Positions 21,788 to 31,518 of a stretch of DNA of 64,000 nucleotides are shown in pieces (position 1 is the stretch's first letter; every line of letters starts with the position of its first letter). The translations under genes and the position numbers were made by a program. The notes beneath the pieces are model-generated. The model did no database searches and was not told the DNA's origin. It saw only the letters and a program-made list of their open reading frames with translations. Source of the DNA: Podospora pseudoanserina (taxonomy: Eukaryota > Ascomycota > Sordariomycetes > Sordariales > Podosporaceae). The DNA lies in assembly GCF_035222485.1 (NCBI RefSeq), contig NW_026946671.1, positions 868,001 through 932,000 on the forward strand, written 5' to 3'.

Positions 21788-23799
21788 CTACCTGATGGTG
21801 ACCATCTCATAGTTCTCCAGCGGCTTTCTGGCTTCAAACGCAATTCCATCCATGAACTCATCCACATAAGCAGGACCAATTACTTTGTAACTTCCATCAC
21901 CCTCCCCTGAATCCCTCGTAACGACAGGAGTTGAACCCCCAAAGAAAACAAAAACCTTGTCCCCTTTTTCCGATGTCATGGGCGCAATCCCCGCCGATAC
22001 ACCATCACATCCCGGTACGGTAGCAGTAACCAAACAAGCGCCCTTCCAGGCCTCGGCCATGGAGGTCAAAAATACATTGGCTGGACCATTGGCTAGACCA
22101 TTGTCGGAAGTGCCCCTAGATGATGACCCAAGTGCGGTTAATAACTGAGAAAATTGTTGTCGGTGGTCGAGGTTTTCGCCGAGCCACTCGGGGTACAAGT
22201 GCCCACCCATCAAAGTGCGAATGAAATCGGCACGGCCGAGATGATGGGTTGCATTGTATCCAAAATGCGAGTGTGTCCGCTGTATCAAAGTACGAATGTC
22301 TTGGCGTGCTCTGGCAGGATCAATAGAAGTGAAAGAAGGCCCCTGGAATCCCAATCTCTCCATCATCCTGTGGTCTGCATCCAGCTGGGGCGCCAAGGCC
22401 TCGATATCGACGCTTGGGTAAACTTGCTTGATGGTGGCCATGTGTATTCCTGCGACTTGAATCGCAATATCATCATTGTTGAACAGTGGGTGTTCCGGCG
22501 TCAGCCCTGAGAAGCGTCTCCCTGCTTCGTGACGAGACCAAGTACGTGTCATGAGGGGAGGCAGGGTTAGATCGGGGACCCAGGATGGTAAATTTGTGTC
22601 ACTTTGAAATCCTGACTCTGACTCTTGCCCAGCATCAACCCGTCCAGGAACGAGGATGAAAAGATCAGGCCCATGATGCTTGAGGAAGGCCTTGGCGAAG
22701 TCTTTAAATGCCGTGCAATGATGAAGTGTGGTGTCGATAGTAATTTGCGTCCGGATTTCCGGACTGACGAGCCCGAGTATTCCATACACTCTGTCCCTAG
22801 GCTCGGTGCAATCCCGTTGCCGAACAAGAGTGACCACCTCGAGATCGTAGTGACGAGAATCATTCCGCTTCTGGCAGCGAACAAGAGTATCTGCTGTTTT
22901 TATTAGTCAACGGCTTAACCACTTCCTTGAATGAAGAGCAGAAATCATACCAAAAGGCTTCAGGGCCCCATATCCAAGGCTTGCCCTTCTAGCCACACCT
23001 ATGCTGCTTTGGCACTCTTCCGGACAGCGCAAGTACACGGTGGCTAGTTCATCCCAGCTTTTGATGGAACGACCGCAAACCAGCCGTGCACTCCTGGCCA
23101 AGAGAACCTCTTGTAGTGTCCATGTGCGGGTAAACCACTGGCGTTGTAAGAGGGCTTCATAGTCTTCCAAGTGGCGGCTGTACATACCCAGCACCACGAA
23201 ACCCTGTGTTCTCATAGGCGGACACCGCGTTATCGCAATGCGAACTCCCTCGTCTTCTCCAGGCTCTCTTCCATCTTCGAGTCACCGTCACCAGCCCAGA
23301 TGGTGATGAGTTACGCCTCTCTATAGATGTCACCCATCATTCCAATCTGGACACCCTCCTCGTCCTCGTCTTCCTGATTGATGCATATCTGATCGATCCA
23401 GATCCATTGAGGGTGCCGGATGGCATCCAAGCCTCTGAACACTTGAAGAGCCTTGTGAAGTTCTGGCCAAATGTCCAACTGGCGAGTCTTGTTTACTCGT
23501 ATATTCTGTTTGGGCTCAGGTGGTCCCCAGCAGTATGGAAGGGCTTGGTAACTTAGGCACTTGCTGATCGGGAATGTCTTTAGTTTGAGGGAGATCAGCT
23601 CACTGTTTTCCGCACTCTTGACCTTCTTGCCCTCCCTGGCTCTCCACTTTCTTCCCTTATTACCCCCTTTTCCTCTTTTCGTTTTGGCTGCACCCTTCTC
23701 TCCTCCCGCTTTTCTTGTGTCTTTCTCCCTACAGCGTGGTAACAGTCTGAGAAGCCTGAACTCGGTGGGATGAAGGGGTACGTAGAGGGAGGAGGACAT
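21788..23799 (-). CDS. HET-domain protein, core possibly interrupted
   Basis: A heterokaryon-incompatibility family gene, a class of fungal cell-death effectors triggered by non-self recognition. Three coding blocks are read on the minus strand: about 23311-23799, about 22951-23215 and 21788-22893. Block 1 starts MSSSLYVPLHPTEFRLLRLL, then has an unusual Lys/Arg/Gly-rich insert of about 35 residues, then HET motifs (LPYCWGP, WIWIDQICINQ, GDIYREA). Block 2 has QRQWFTRTWTLQEVLLA. Block 3 has EPRDRVYGILGLV and a long C-terminal half. Blocks 2 and 3 join cleanly through a 57-bp intron (22894-22950, GTATGA..CAG) in phase. The passage between blocks 1 and 2 is less clear: the usual W-L-G segment is not in an open frame, so the gene may be broken there or spliced in an unusual way. 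Downstream lie a repeat element and a 5S gene. Confidence 0.65.
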
Positions 23800-24232
23800 G
23801 GCCGTTGGGAAATGGTGATGTCCAGATGTCAAGCGTTGGTGAAAAGACAATTCAAGAGGATTATAATGGATTTGGGTTGCGATGGATACTCAACTGCACT
23901 TATAATCGTCTCTCCCGACTTGAAAGTCAGAGAAGGCTCTCATGCGCCAACCCAGCCTGCTTCCAACACGGCAGCTATACTGCAGCGCCAAGGTCTTCAT
24001 GTCGAACATAGCGCTTATAACCACCTCTCAGTGGTCACAGAGGCTACTTCCCGACAGAATTCGGAGGTGTGACGAGGCTCATGATTAGACGATGTTGTAG
24101 GATTGAACTGAGTGATTGGTGGTGCCTTGTTGTCGCAGGATGGCTGGCCAGATGTAAGCAAACAGTGTGTTATAAGAGATCGTAAAAGGCAGAAAGAAGC
24201 GAGAGGGACTGCTTGTGAGAGGGAAGGCACGG
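23800..24232. other. HET gene upstream region
   Basis: Promoter side of the HET gene, up to the edge of hairpin repeat copy B. No gene is visible. Confidence 0.45.
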
Positions 24233-24522
24233 GTTGGTCAACAACCCACGGTCGTCATGTGATGCAGCCATTCCATTCAAAGCAAGAGAGGGAAGGGACA
24301 ACCACGTACCTTCCAACAGCTCCAATATCCTTACCAGGGCACCCTTGTGATCAGGTCAAATGGTAAGGATGTTGGGGCTGTTAAAACTCGCCCCCCGCCG
24401 GGGGGCTTGCAACCGATAGCCCGCAAGTTCGATTCCAAAGCAAACCTCTCTCGAGGGGTTTCGTAACCGGCCACCTCTCTCAGAACGCTGAGGGGGTTGA
24501 CCGGTGAGCTTTTGCTTTTTCT
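24233..24522 (-). repeat. hairpin repeat element, copy B
   Basis: The inverted partner of the element at 6711-7120, about 290 bp. Reading the plus strand: GTTGGTCAAC edge, a block around CATGTGATGC, hairpin arms 24315-24336 and 24361-24382 with a 24-nt loop, then GCTTGCAACCGATAGCC, a B-box-like AGTTCGATTCC (about 24425), and the edge GGTGAGCTTTTGCTTTTTCT. The two arms pair at all 22 positions, two of them as G.U on the plus strand. Near the two ends are GGTCAAC and GTTGACC, a short inverted pair. Compared with copy A the hairpin is 3 bp shorter in each arm. No coding frame. Confidence 0.75.
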
Positions 24523-24807
24523 ACCTATATTATCTTAGGAAGATGATGGCTGTGCTTCATTTGTTCCCACTTAGTCAGTAGTACCTTTGCATATGTTGAA
24601 TATATTTGGCGACTTTTCGGCCGGGGCTTTTTGTTGTTGACCATTGTTGCTTGCTCTACTTCTCGTACCTAACCAACCCATCGACCTTAGATTTCAGTTT
24701 ATTAGTCTGGAATTAATAGGGTAATTATCTGCGAGTGTTGATGATATTGAGTTTGCCATCGTTGTTGTCGTTCCATGCCAATTTCAGCATCTGTCCACTT
24801 GATGGTT

Positions 24808-24841
<34 letters not shown>

Positions 24842-25007
24842 TCTTGCCTCTCCAGTCAAGTAATCATACTCTCTCCCTATTCCCCTCTCTTTCCTGAAGT
24901 CCCAGCTAGTGATCATACCTGACCTGCTCAGAGAAGCAGCAAAAAAGGGGGGTGAACGCCAAGAGATCTCAATGGAGTCGAGTGGACACCATTAAAAAGC
25001 ACAAAAA
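24523..25007. other. gene-free between repeat and 5S rRNA
   Basis: AT-rich DNA with no gene. It contains the T22A14 palindromic homopolymer and ends at the T-rich terminator side of the 5S gene. Confidence 0.5.
24806..24841. repeat. T22-A14 palindromic homopolymer
   Basis: An uninterrupted run of 22 T followed directly by 14 A, so that 28 bases form a perfect palindrome. It lies between repeat copy B and the 5S rRNA gene. Confidence 0.95.
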
Positions 25008-25126
25008 ACATACAACACCAGGGATTCCCCAGTGGTCACCCACCTGAGTACTAGTCTGGCGATCAGCTGTTTGACTCGGGCAGAGCGGACGGGATGCCGT
25101 ATTTTCAGCTGTCTATGGTCGTATGT
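25008..25126 (-). rRNA. 5S ribosomal RNA
   Basis: On the minus strand the sequence starts ACATACGACCATAG and ends TGTTGTATGTT, the conserved ends of sordariomycete 5S rRNA, which pair as helix I. Inside are CATCCCGTCCGCTC, GAGTCAA and the box-C region GGTGGGTGACCACTGGGGAA, so the internal control regions for TFIIIA/TFIIIC look intact. A run of six T at the end (plus-strand A at 25003-25008) serves as RNA polymerase III terminator. Length is about 119 nt. It stands alone, with no rRNA genes nearby, as is usual for the dispersed 5S genes of Neurospora-type fungi. I see no obvious damage, so it is probably functional. Confidence 0.95.
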
Positions 25127-25382
25127 GATGTTTTGGGAGCGAGAATTGGTTTATGACTTCCTTGCCTGATGGCGAGGGTTGAATGTTTCAAGAAAGTCAT
25201 GTTCTTGAGGCCCGAGTGAGGTCTACCGCAGGCGATATTGACGAATTTAATCCCATTGCACCTACAACCGAAATCATAAACTGACAGAACTGTTCTTATA
25301 AACATGATTCCTATAATCTAGCAAACATAAAACTACCAAACAATTCCTTCCAAACGCCAAACACCCGTTAAACAACCCCTAT

Positions 25383-26474
25383 TCAAGCAAGCAAAAACAA
25401 CACCGTCACCATCATCACCGGAACCCACCCCGTAAATACCCCCGCCCCCCGCCCTCCCCCATTGCTCCAAAGCATAACCGGCCTCCCCACCTCCGGCGAC
25501 CCGTCAACACTACAAACCGAATGGCACACACCCTGCCCCTGCTCCTGTCTCTTCTCCGGCTCAGTCGTGTTATACAAAATCTCAAACCACTGCAACTGCA
25601 AATACGCCGACTCCCCCACCGTCATATTCCCCGTCCACTCCCCCCCATCGCTCCACGCATTCAAAATAATATTGCTCACATCCTTCGGCGTCTGAAACTC
25701 AATATTCGCCACCTGTATATCATTCACATACCACGTCGTGCTCCTCGGCGTCCAATCCAACCTGTGAACAGCCCAATCTGACCACTCCAGCCCATTGGGC
25801 ATGGTGGCGTTTTTGCTGGCACGGACTTCAACATCCCCCTCACTGTCCAAAGAAGGCTGGTTGGTGCAATGAATCACGTTCTTGGGGTCGCTGGTGCGGA
25901 TTTCCAGGTCGGATTCTTGTACTTGGTAGTAGTCCTCCGAGTGGCGGTACGTAAACATGGCTGTGATGGCACCACGAGCGCCAATCGTGCGGGCTAACAT
26001 CCGGATGGAGACGAATTTGAATTTTGCCGAGAGGGATTCTATCTCTGCTGTGGTTTGGAACTTTTGGAGACGCTCGGTGCGGAGTGAGAGCCATGACTTG
26101 GGGGAGGAGTCAGCGTCGTGGTTTGCTTCGAGGTAAACGTTGTTTGGTGAGTTGACCATCAGCAATGTAGAGTCCTCGCGGATGCCATGGCTGTTGTTCC
26201 AGTTGCTTATCATCCAGAAATCCGTCCATTCGGTCGAGTTGAAGAAAGGGCTCGTGATAGGTGCGTCGGATGTGTCCTTGACCTCTGTGATGACTGGGGG
26301 TACGCTTGCGTGGTGGTGGTGGTTTCGAAAGTCGAAAAAGCGATGTTCCTTGAAATATGCTGTTTCATTGCCTTTCATGAGATAGCAACCGCATCTGGAA
26401 TCCTCGGTGAGAGGTGCTTGTTGTGCATTGACTCCCACAACACCGCCGAGAAGGAGGAGGCTTAGAATCTCCAT
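25383..26474 (-). CDS. secreted GH16 glycosidase, GPI-anchor type
   Basis: A single exon of 363 residues. It has a signal peptide (MEILSLLLLGGVVGVNA), then a beta-jelly-roll enzyme domain with the GH16 active-site pattern ExDxE in QESDLEIRT (about residue 195), preceded by the Trp-rich strands EWTDFWMISNW and followed by WAVHRLDWTPRSTTWYVND and NAWSDGGEWTGN, all typical of the family. About six N-glycosylation sequons are present. The tail is Gly-rich and ends in a hydrophobic stretch (VPVMMVTVLFLLA), a likely GPI-anchor signal. GH16 members cut or transfer beta-1,3/1,4-glucans or chitin-glucan links; the exact substrate is not visible. It reads away from the 5S gene, with the stop 257 bp from it. 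Confidence 0.85.
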   Translation of the reverse strand: MEILSLLLLGGVVGVNAQQAPLTEDSRCGCYLMKGNETAYFKEHRFFDFRNHHHHASVPPVITEVKDTSDAPITSPFFNSTEWTDFWMISNWNNSHGIREDSTLLMVNSPNNVYLEANHDADSSPKSWLSLRTERLQKFQTTAEIESLSAKFKFVSIRMLARTIGARGAITAMFTYRHSEDYYQVQESDLEIRTSDPKNVIHCTNQPSLDSEGDVEVRASKNATMPNGLEWSDWAVHRLDWTPRSTTWYVNDIQVANIEFQTPKDVSNIILNAWSDGGEWTGNMTVGESAYLQLQWFEILYNTTEPEKRQEQGQGVCHSVCSVDGSPEVGRPVMLWSNGGGRGAGVFTGWVPVMMVTVLFLLA

Positions 26475-27784
26475 TGCGATGTCGCCCCAGTCCAGGGGTA
26501 TTTGAGAATGACAGGCTTCGTGTAAAGCAATATGACGTGATATAAATGAAAATTAAGCCAGTACAGGGCACAGGAATGAACTAGGAGAAAAAAGAAATAG
26601 GAAGATATGCACTCATGCATCAGTATTTGCAAAATAAGCTAGGAGAAGTGGCTTGAGAACTTCATATACCGCCAAGATCCCAGACCGGTTTTCAAGTCGT
26701 TACGGACCGACGGGAACAGGCAGGGCCGTTTGACCAGCTTATAAGTTTGCCCAAGTAGACTTTTTGTAGTAAGATCAAACCACAACCTTCTTCAATCTAT
26801 TGGTCAATGCCTGGCTGGGTAAGTAGGATCCAGGCTTGAATAACACTCTGTCTCGATGGGTGGTATCAGGGGCACTTGCCCCGACGAATCAGCTTCAGTT
26901 TGAGCTGATCGAGGCAGCGAATGTGTGGTATAAGAGTGAACCAGGCCCCAGGATCAGCATTCTTCCATACAAGGCGTCCATAGTGGATGTCACTGTTTAT
27001 CCGGCTAAAGGGTAGCCAGGCCGAGATCCTAAAAATGGAGGAACGGGAAGAAAGAGAAACTTCGGGCATGATGCTGCGTAACGTGGGTTCGGTGCTGTGA
27101 TATGTTTTCCAATTTAGTAGGGAGAGAAGAGTGGGATTGCAATTATTCTGGAACGTGGCCTGAGGATGAGAATTGATGGTTGGTTGTCCATGTTCCAGAT
27201 TGTTGAAAATGTCATAAGCCTGGAGGAGTGTCGGGTCTCGTGTCCCTTCATGGAAATGACAACCGAGAGTGCTGTCGATGCGAGATATACAGTGGGAGAA
27301 AAACTGTCTGAGCCATGAGAAAGCACACAAACCATCGAGCTTGAAGTGATGAATTGCTTAACTTGTCGTTGGGAGTTTGAAGAAGAAAGTGAAATAAGCT
27401 TTCGTGATCCCCACCTCGAGCTTGGCAAAAGAGCTTAGCTTATGGTCCAATCAAAACACCGTCATTGGCTGATGCATTTAAGCAGGGCTTTTCTGACAAA
27501 CATGTATAATGCAATTATCCGCAGCCATACCTTACCCAATCGGCTACAGGAATTTGATCTGCGATTCTGGATCTCGCCTGTCTCCACCGAAACCGAGAGA
27601 TGCACTGGAAGCGCGATTGAAGGGTCTCGATTTTCCAACTCCAAGCTTGTTCCCTTCGTTTCGAACTCGCATTCTTCCCGGCTCTCCCCTCAAGAAGGTT
27701 GGGACGATCGGCAAACAATCAACCAACTCTCTTGAACTCCGAACCCCAAAACGCCCTTCCAATTGACAGCACCACTACATCACC
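26475..27784. other. gene-free stretch with one doubtful frame
   Basis: Promoter side of the GH16 gene (left) and of the WW-domain gene (right). On the minus strand a 154-codon frame (26866-27330) reads like protein (GCHFHEGTRDPTLLQAYDIF, PHIRCLDQLKLKL) but has no ATG start, and the frame before it is closed. It could be the remnant of a gene or chance. No domain is recognised. Confidence 0.35.
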
Positions 27785-28813
27785 ATGTCGACGCCAGCCG
27801 AGACCGAGTCTCCAGCGCCTCCAGTTGCGCCTCCAGTTGCGCCTCCAGTTGCGCCAGAGGAGCGCATCGAGAACGCAAACGCGCCTCCCCAGCAAGAGAC
27901 ATCGCCTGAAGCAGACCTTAAAGAGGCGGACCAGACTGCCAAAGCTGTTCCCCCAGCCGATGAAGCCAACAGCAACGAACCAAACCCCAATGAATCAACC
28001 AGCTCCCCCAAAGATGCTGAGGAGACAGTCACTTCCCCCAGAGAAGGCTCACCCTCCCCATCACAAAGCTCATCCGACGAAGAAGGCGAAGTCTCCGAAT
28101 CAGAAGCCGACCACGACCACCCACCACTCCCCAACGAGCCCCTCCCCGGCAACTGCCCCCCATTACCAAACGAGCCCCTGCCAGGAGCAGACAACAACAA
28201 CTCCTCAGCCCTCCCCGCCGAACCCACACCAGCCCCCGAACCGGCAGACGACGGCTGGGAATACCACTGGAACCCAAACGACAACCAATACTGGTTCTAT
28301 AACCGCTTCAGCAATCACTGGCAGCTCGAAAACCCCCGCCAATCCACCACCGTCCCTCAAACCGCCCCACCCACGGCACCAACACCCTCCCAAACGGACC
28401 CTACCTCCATCTCCAACCCAACCTCCATCGCAGGAGGCTACAACCCCGCCATTCACGGCTCATACGATGAAAACGCCTGGTATGCCGTCAACGCGAGGGC
28501 GCTGCAGCAACAAGCGGAGCAGAGTGTTATCCCCCCTGCACCGGCGGAGTATGCTGTGGGCGGTTACTTTAATAAACAGACGGGGCAGTGGCAGATGCCG
28601 GAGCAGGGGGCCGAGAGGCATTCGGATGAGCAGAAAAGCAGGAGGCAGCTGAATGCGTTTTTTGATGTGGATGCTGCGGCGAATATGCATGATGGGAGGA
28701 GCTTGAAGGCGGAGAGGGCGGGGAAGAAGCCGAGTAAGAAGGAGCTGAGGGAGTTCAAGGAGAAGAGGAGGGCGAGGAAGGAGGAGAAGAGGAGGGCTTG
28801 GTTGAGGGATTAG
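27785..28813 (+). CDS. WW-domain protein with basic C-terminus
   Basis: A single exon of 342 residues. The first 150 residues are acidic and Pro/Glu/Ser-rich, with PVAPPVAPPVAP and a twice-repeated PPLPNEPLPG. A WW-like domain follows at about residues 156-185 (DDGWEYHWNPNDNQYWFYN...HWQLENP, keeping the two Trp and the aromatic pair). The C-terminus has FFDVDAAANMHDGRSLKAER and then a strongly charged helix (KKPSKKELREFKEKRRARKEEKRRAWLRD), which looks conserved and suggests a nuclear, perhaps RNA-related, protein. WW domains bind Pro-rich ligands. I do not recognise a named orthologue. It is convergent with RIX1; the stops are 361 bp apart. Confidence 0.8.
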   Translation: MSTPAETESPAPPVAPPVAPPVAPEERIENANAPPQQETSPEADLKEADQTAKAVPPADEANSNEPNPNESTSSPKDAEETVTSPREGSPSPSQSSSDEEGEVSESEADHDHPPLPNEPLPGNCPPLPNEPLPGADNNNSSALPAEPTPAPEPADDGWEYHWNPNDNQYWFYNRFSNHWQLENPRQSTTVPQTAPPTAPTPSQTDPTSISNPTSIAGGYNPAIHGSYDENAWYAVNARALQQQAEQSVIPPAPAEYAVGGYFNKQTGQWQMPEQGAERHSDEQKSRRQLNAFFDVDAAANMHDGRSLKAERAGKKPSKKELREFKEKRRARKEEKRRAWLRD

Positions 28814-29174
28814 ACTTTGGGGGCGTTTTTGCTTGGTGGGTTTTTGATTCTGGTTTGGGCATTTTGGTGGGTGTTGGCTGGTAAAATTGGCATAAAGGTT
28901 TGGTTCTTGTTTATGAGGCAGGCAGAGAGGTCAAGGGCGTTGGGGAGAAGGGGGGGGGGTTGTTTTTGGGATGTATGTAGTTCGGCCGGGGGAGGCTGGG
29001 CACCATGGAAATGTATTCAGGGAATAGGGTTTTGTATGTACAAATGGAAGCGAGAAGTAATTGACAGTGTTGATCAATTTCGGGTCGTTGTGTGTGGTGC
29101 ATATGAAACGTCTTGTGTACAATGTATCATGTCTTGTATACACCCCCCATTCTACATCCATATTTGGACCACAT
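28814..29174. other. convergent 3' region
   Basis: The shared terminator region of the WW-domain gene and RIX1. Nothing else is visible. Confidence 0.6.
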
Positions 29175-31518
29175 CTACTCATCATCTTCTTCCTCGTCCT
29201 CATCATCCTCATCATCAAGCGACATATCAATCTGCACGCTCCCCTCATCATCACTATCGCTATTCTCCTCTTCCACCTTTTTGGTGTCAACAGCCACAGC
29301 AGCAGCAACAGCCACCCTCTTGACCTTTGTCTCCTCCCCCACCTCCAAACCCCCGCTGCTCTTCCTCTTGAGCGGTGACGCGGCCCTCTTCTTGTTCACA
29401 ACAGCGGTTTCCGTCTCCTTGACAGTAACAGCAAAAGGGTTCACCTCGGCAGGTGTGTCATCATCCACCTCCATTGCCTCCTGAACTGTACCATTTGTGA
29501 CTGCGGTTCCCCAGCTGGAAACAACAACTCTCTTCTCCTTCTCAACAACAGCAACAACATCAGTTTGCTCCCCAGCGTCACCCATCTCCTCATCCGCCGC
29601 CTCCTCGCCCCGGAGCTGTCTATCCGCCAACAAATCATCGAGATTGGCAGAGGGGTCGTACTCATCCGTGTTAAGCTGCGCGTAACGGCCGGCACGGACG
29701 AGGTTGCTGCGGACAACCTCCACCTCTTTTGACGTTCCAAACTTTTGAACGAGAAAAGGAAGGATAGAGGGGTAGTACCGCCCTCTGGAGTCTTTATACG
29801 GTTGCAACACCGACGCGAGCATAGCTTCTTTGTTGGAGGATAAAATAGCGGTGCGGTCGACAAGGGAGCGGATATCGGGGGAGAGGTGCGGTTGGGGGAG
29901 GTGGGAGAGGAATAATGGGAGGAGGGTAGCAGCCGAAGCGAGGAGGGAGGCTGGGAGGGGACTGAATAAAGACGCTGGGGTGGCGGACGGGGTGGAAAGG
30001 AAAGCGTCGGCGTTTCCTTGGACGGTTTGCTTGGCTTTTTCGACGGGGAGGGTGGGTTTGGGTGCGTCGTCTAGGTGGCCTGCTGATAGGAGGATGTCGT
30101 GGCAGACTTGCCGGATCAAGGGGGTTAAGGAGTCGACTGTCAACCTGGGAAGGGTCGGGCCGGCGAGTGTGAGAAGGGGGGAGGCAAGGTTGTAGACTTT
30201 CTCGCGAACGGCGGGGTTGGTGCGGTGGAAGGAGAGGACGCGGACGGTGTGGTCGGTTATGTCTGTGGAAAGAGGGAGTGCCGAGTCGGCGAGTCGGCGG
30301 ATGGCAGAGCCGTGGAGACGGAGGACGGCGGTGTGGATGTCGGGGAGGACGGTCCAGAGGTCGGCCTTTTCGTCGCGGCTGATGGAGGGGTTGGTTTGCA
30401 TCGTTTCCTCGGAGGAGGGGCTGGGAGGGGTGACGAGGGTGAGGCGGGTGGTGAGGTCGAGGAGCTCGCCGACGGGGACGGTGACGGGGGCTTTGGTGGG
30501 GTTGTCGAGGTATTCGGCGAGGAACTCGAGGAGGCCGACCAGGCGCTGAGAGCCTGGCTGAATGCCCTCCCAGGATGGGAACTCGTCGACGGAGGCACCG
30601 CCGCCAGAGGGGTCAAGCTCATTGCGGACTGGCTGAGGACGATAACCAGTGGACGATTCCCAGGATTCGACAACACCGCGGAAGATTTGGTCGGCGGTGG
30701 CATGGCAGTCGAGAATGGCAGCTTTGATAGACTTGACCCACTCGTCACTGCTTCCATTCTTGGGGGCGGTGTAAGAAAGGAGGATGAAAAGCCGGCGAGA
30801 GCTCTCGCGGAGAGCATGAGGAACCACAACAGAATCAGAAGTAGTTGGCGCAACGTAAGTCCTGAATGCGGTCTTGATTTGACCGGCGAATGGACGCAAA
30901 GTGGTGGGGTACAGCATCACCAGCTTGGACAGAGAGCTGGCCACGGTCTCAATCACGCTGGTAGGGGTTGATGGAGACTTGACCAGCTGAAGGCAAGCTG
31001 TGACAAAGCTGGGAAGAGTGGGAGTGGCCATCTCTCTAATCAAAGTCGGGTAGCCCTGGAGTAGCATGTAGATCTTGGTCAAGGTGATAACGGCCAGCTC
31101 CTTGGAAGGAAGAGGGTCGATTTTCTACAGAACATGTCAGTATTAGATCAGTAATTCTCATGCTGCAATAGATACACACTTGAGCAACACTGATCAAGCC
31201 GCGAACCCAGGGGTCGGCAGCCCTGAGGCTTTCCCATCCTCCCACATCGACAACAGCCTTGATCAAGCAGACGGCGGCAAAGCGACCCGAAGCGTTTCTT
31301 CCCGTCAAGAGCGTGGTGATGTGTGTCCTGAGCTTGTGAACAAGCATAGGCGTCTCAGCGCCCTTGTCCCTTCCTTTTCCAGCATCTGAAGCAGAGAGTG
31401 GTTCACCACATCTTAGGACGTGTCCAACCAGAACTGGGCATAGTCTTGGGAGTTGATCGGCCGGTGTCGAAGCGAGCCTGCGGACAAGTACCCGCAGGTC
31501 TGATGGGGGTGATGCCAT
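29175..31518 (-). CDS. RIX1: pre-rRNA processing protein Rix1
   Basis: Subunit of the Rix1-Ipi1-Ipi3 complex (PELP1 in animals), which works with the AAA-ATPase Mdn1 to mature the pre-60S ribosome in the nucleus. Exons 31180-31518 and 29175-31124 give 762 residues; the intron is 55 bp with a GATCTAATACTGAC branch region and joins ISVAQ to KIDPLPSKELAVITL. The Rix1 N-terminal helical-repeat domain is clear in residues 1-210: LRVLVRRLASTPADQLPRL, GRFAAVCLIKAVVDVGGWESL, SKELAVITLTKIYMLLQGYPTLIREMATPTLPSF. The C-terminus is very acidic (DMSLDDEDDEDEEEDDE), as in the family, after a KRAASPLKRK nuclear signal. It is divergent from YPP1, with 559 bp between the starts. Confidence 0.88.

Noticed and set aside
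24421-24432. B-box-like sequence as a tRNA gene at copy B
   Set aside because: The stem arms around it do not pair, so it is not a tRNA; it is treated as part of the repeat element.
26866-27330. 154-codon minus-strand frame that reads like protein
   Set aside because: It has no ATG, the upstream frame is closed, and no domain or splice partner was found. It could be a gene remnant, so it is noted in the stretch entry but not called.
29830-30971. Plus-strand frames of up to 248 codons opposite RIX1
   Set aside because: Antisense shadows of a well-supported gene; Gly/Glu/Asp-rich translation is that of reversed codons.
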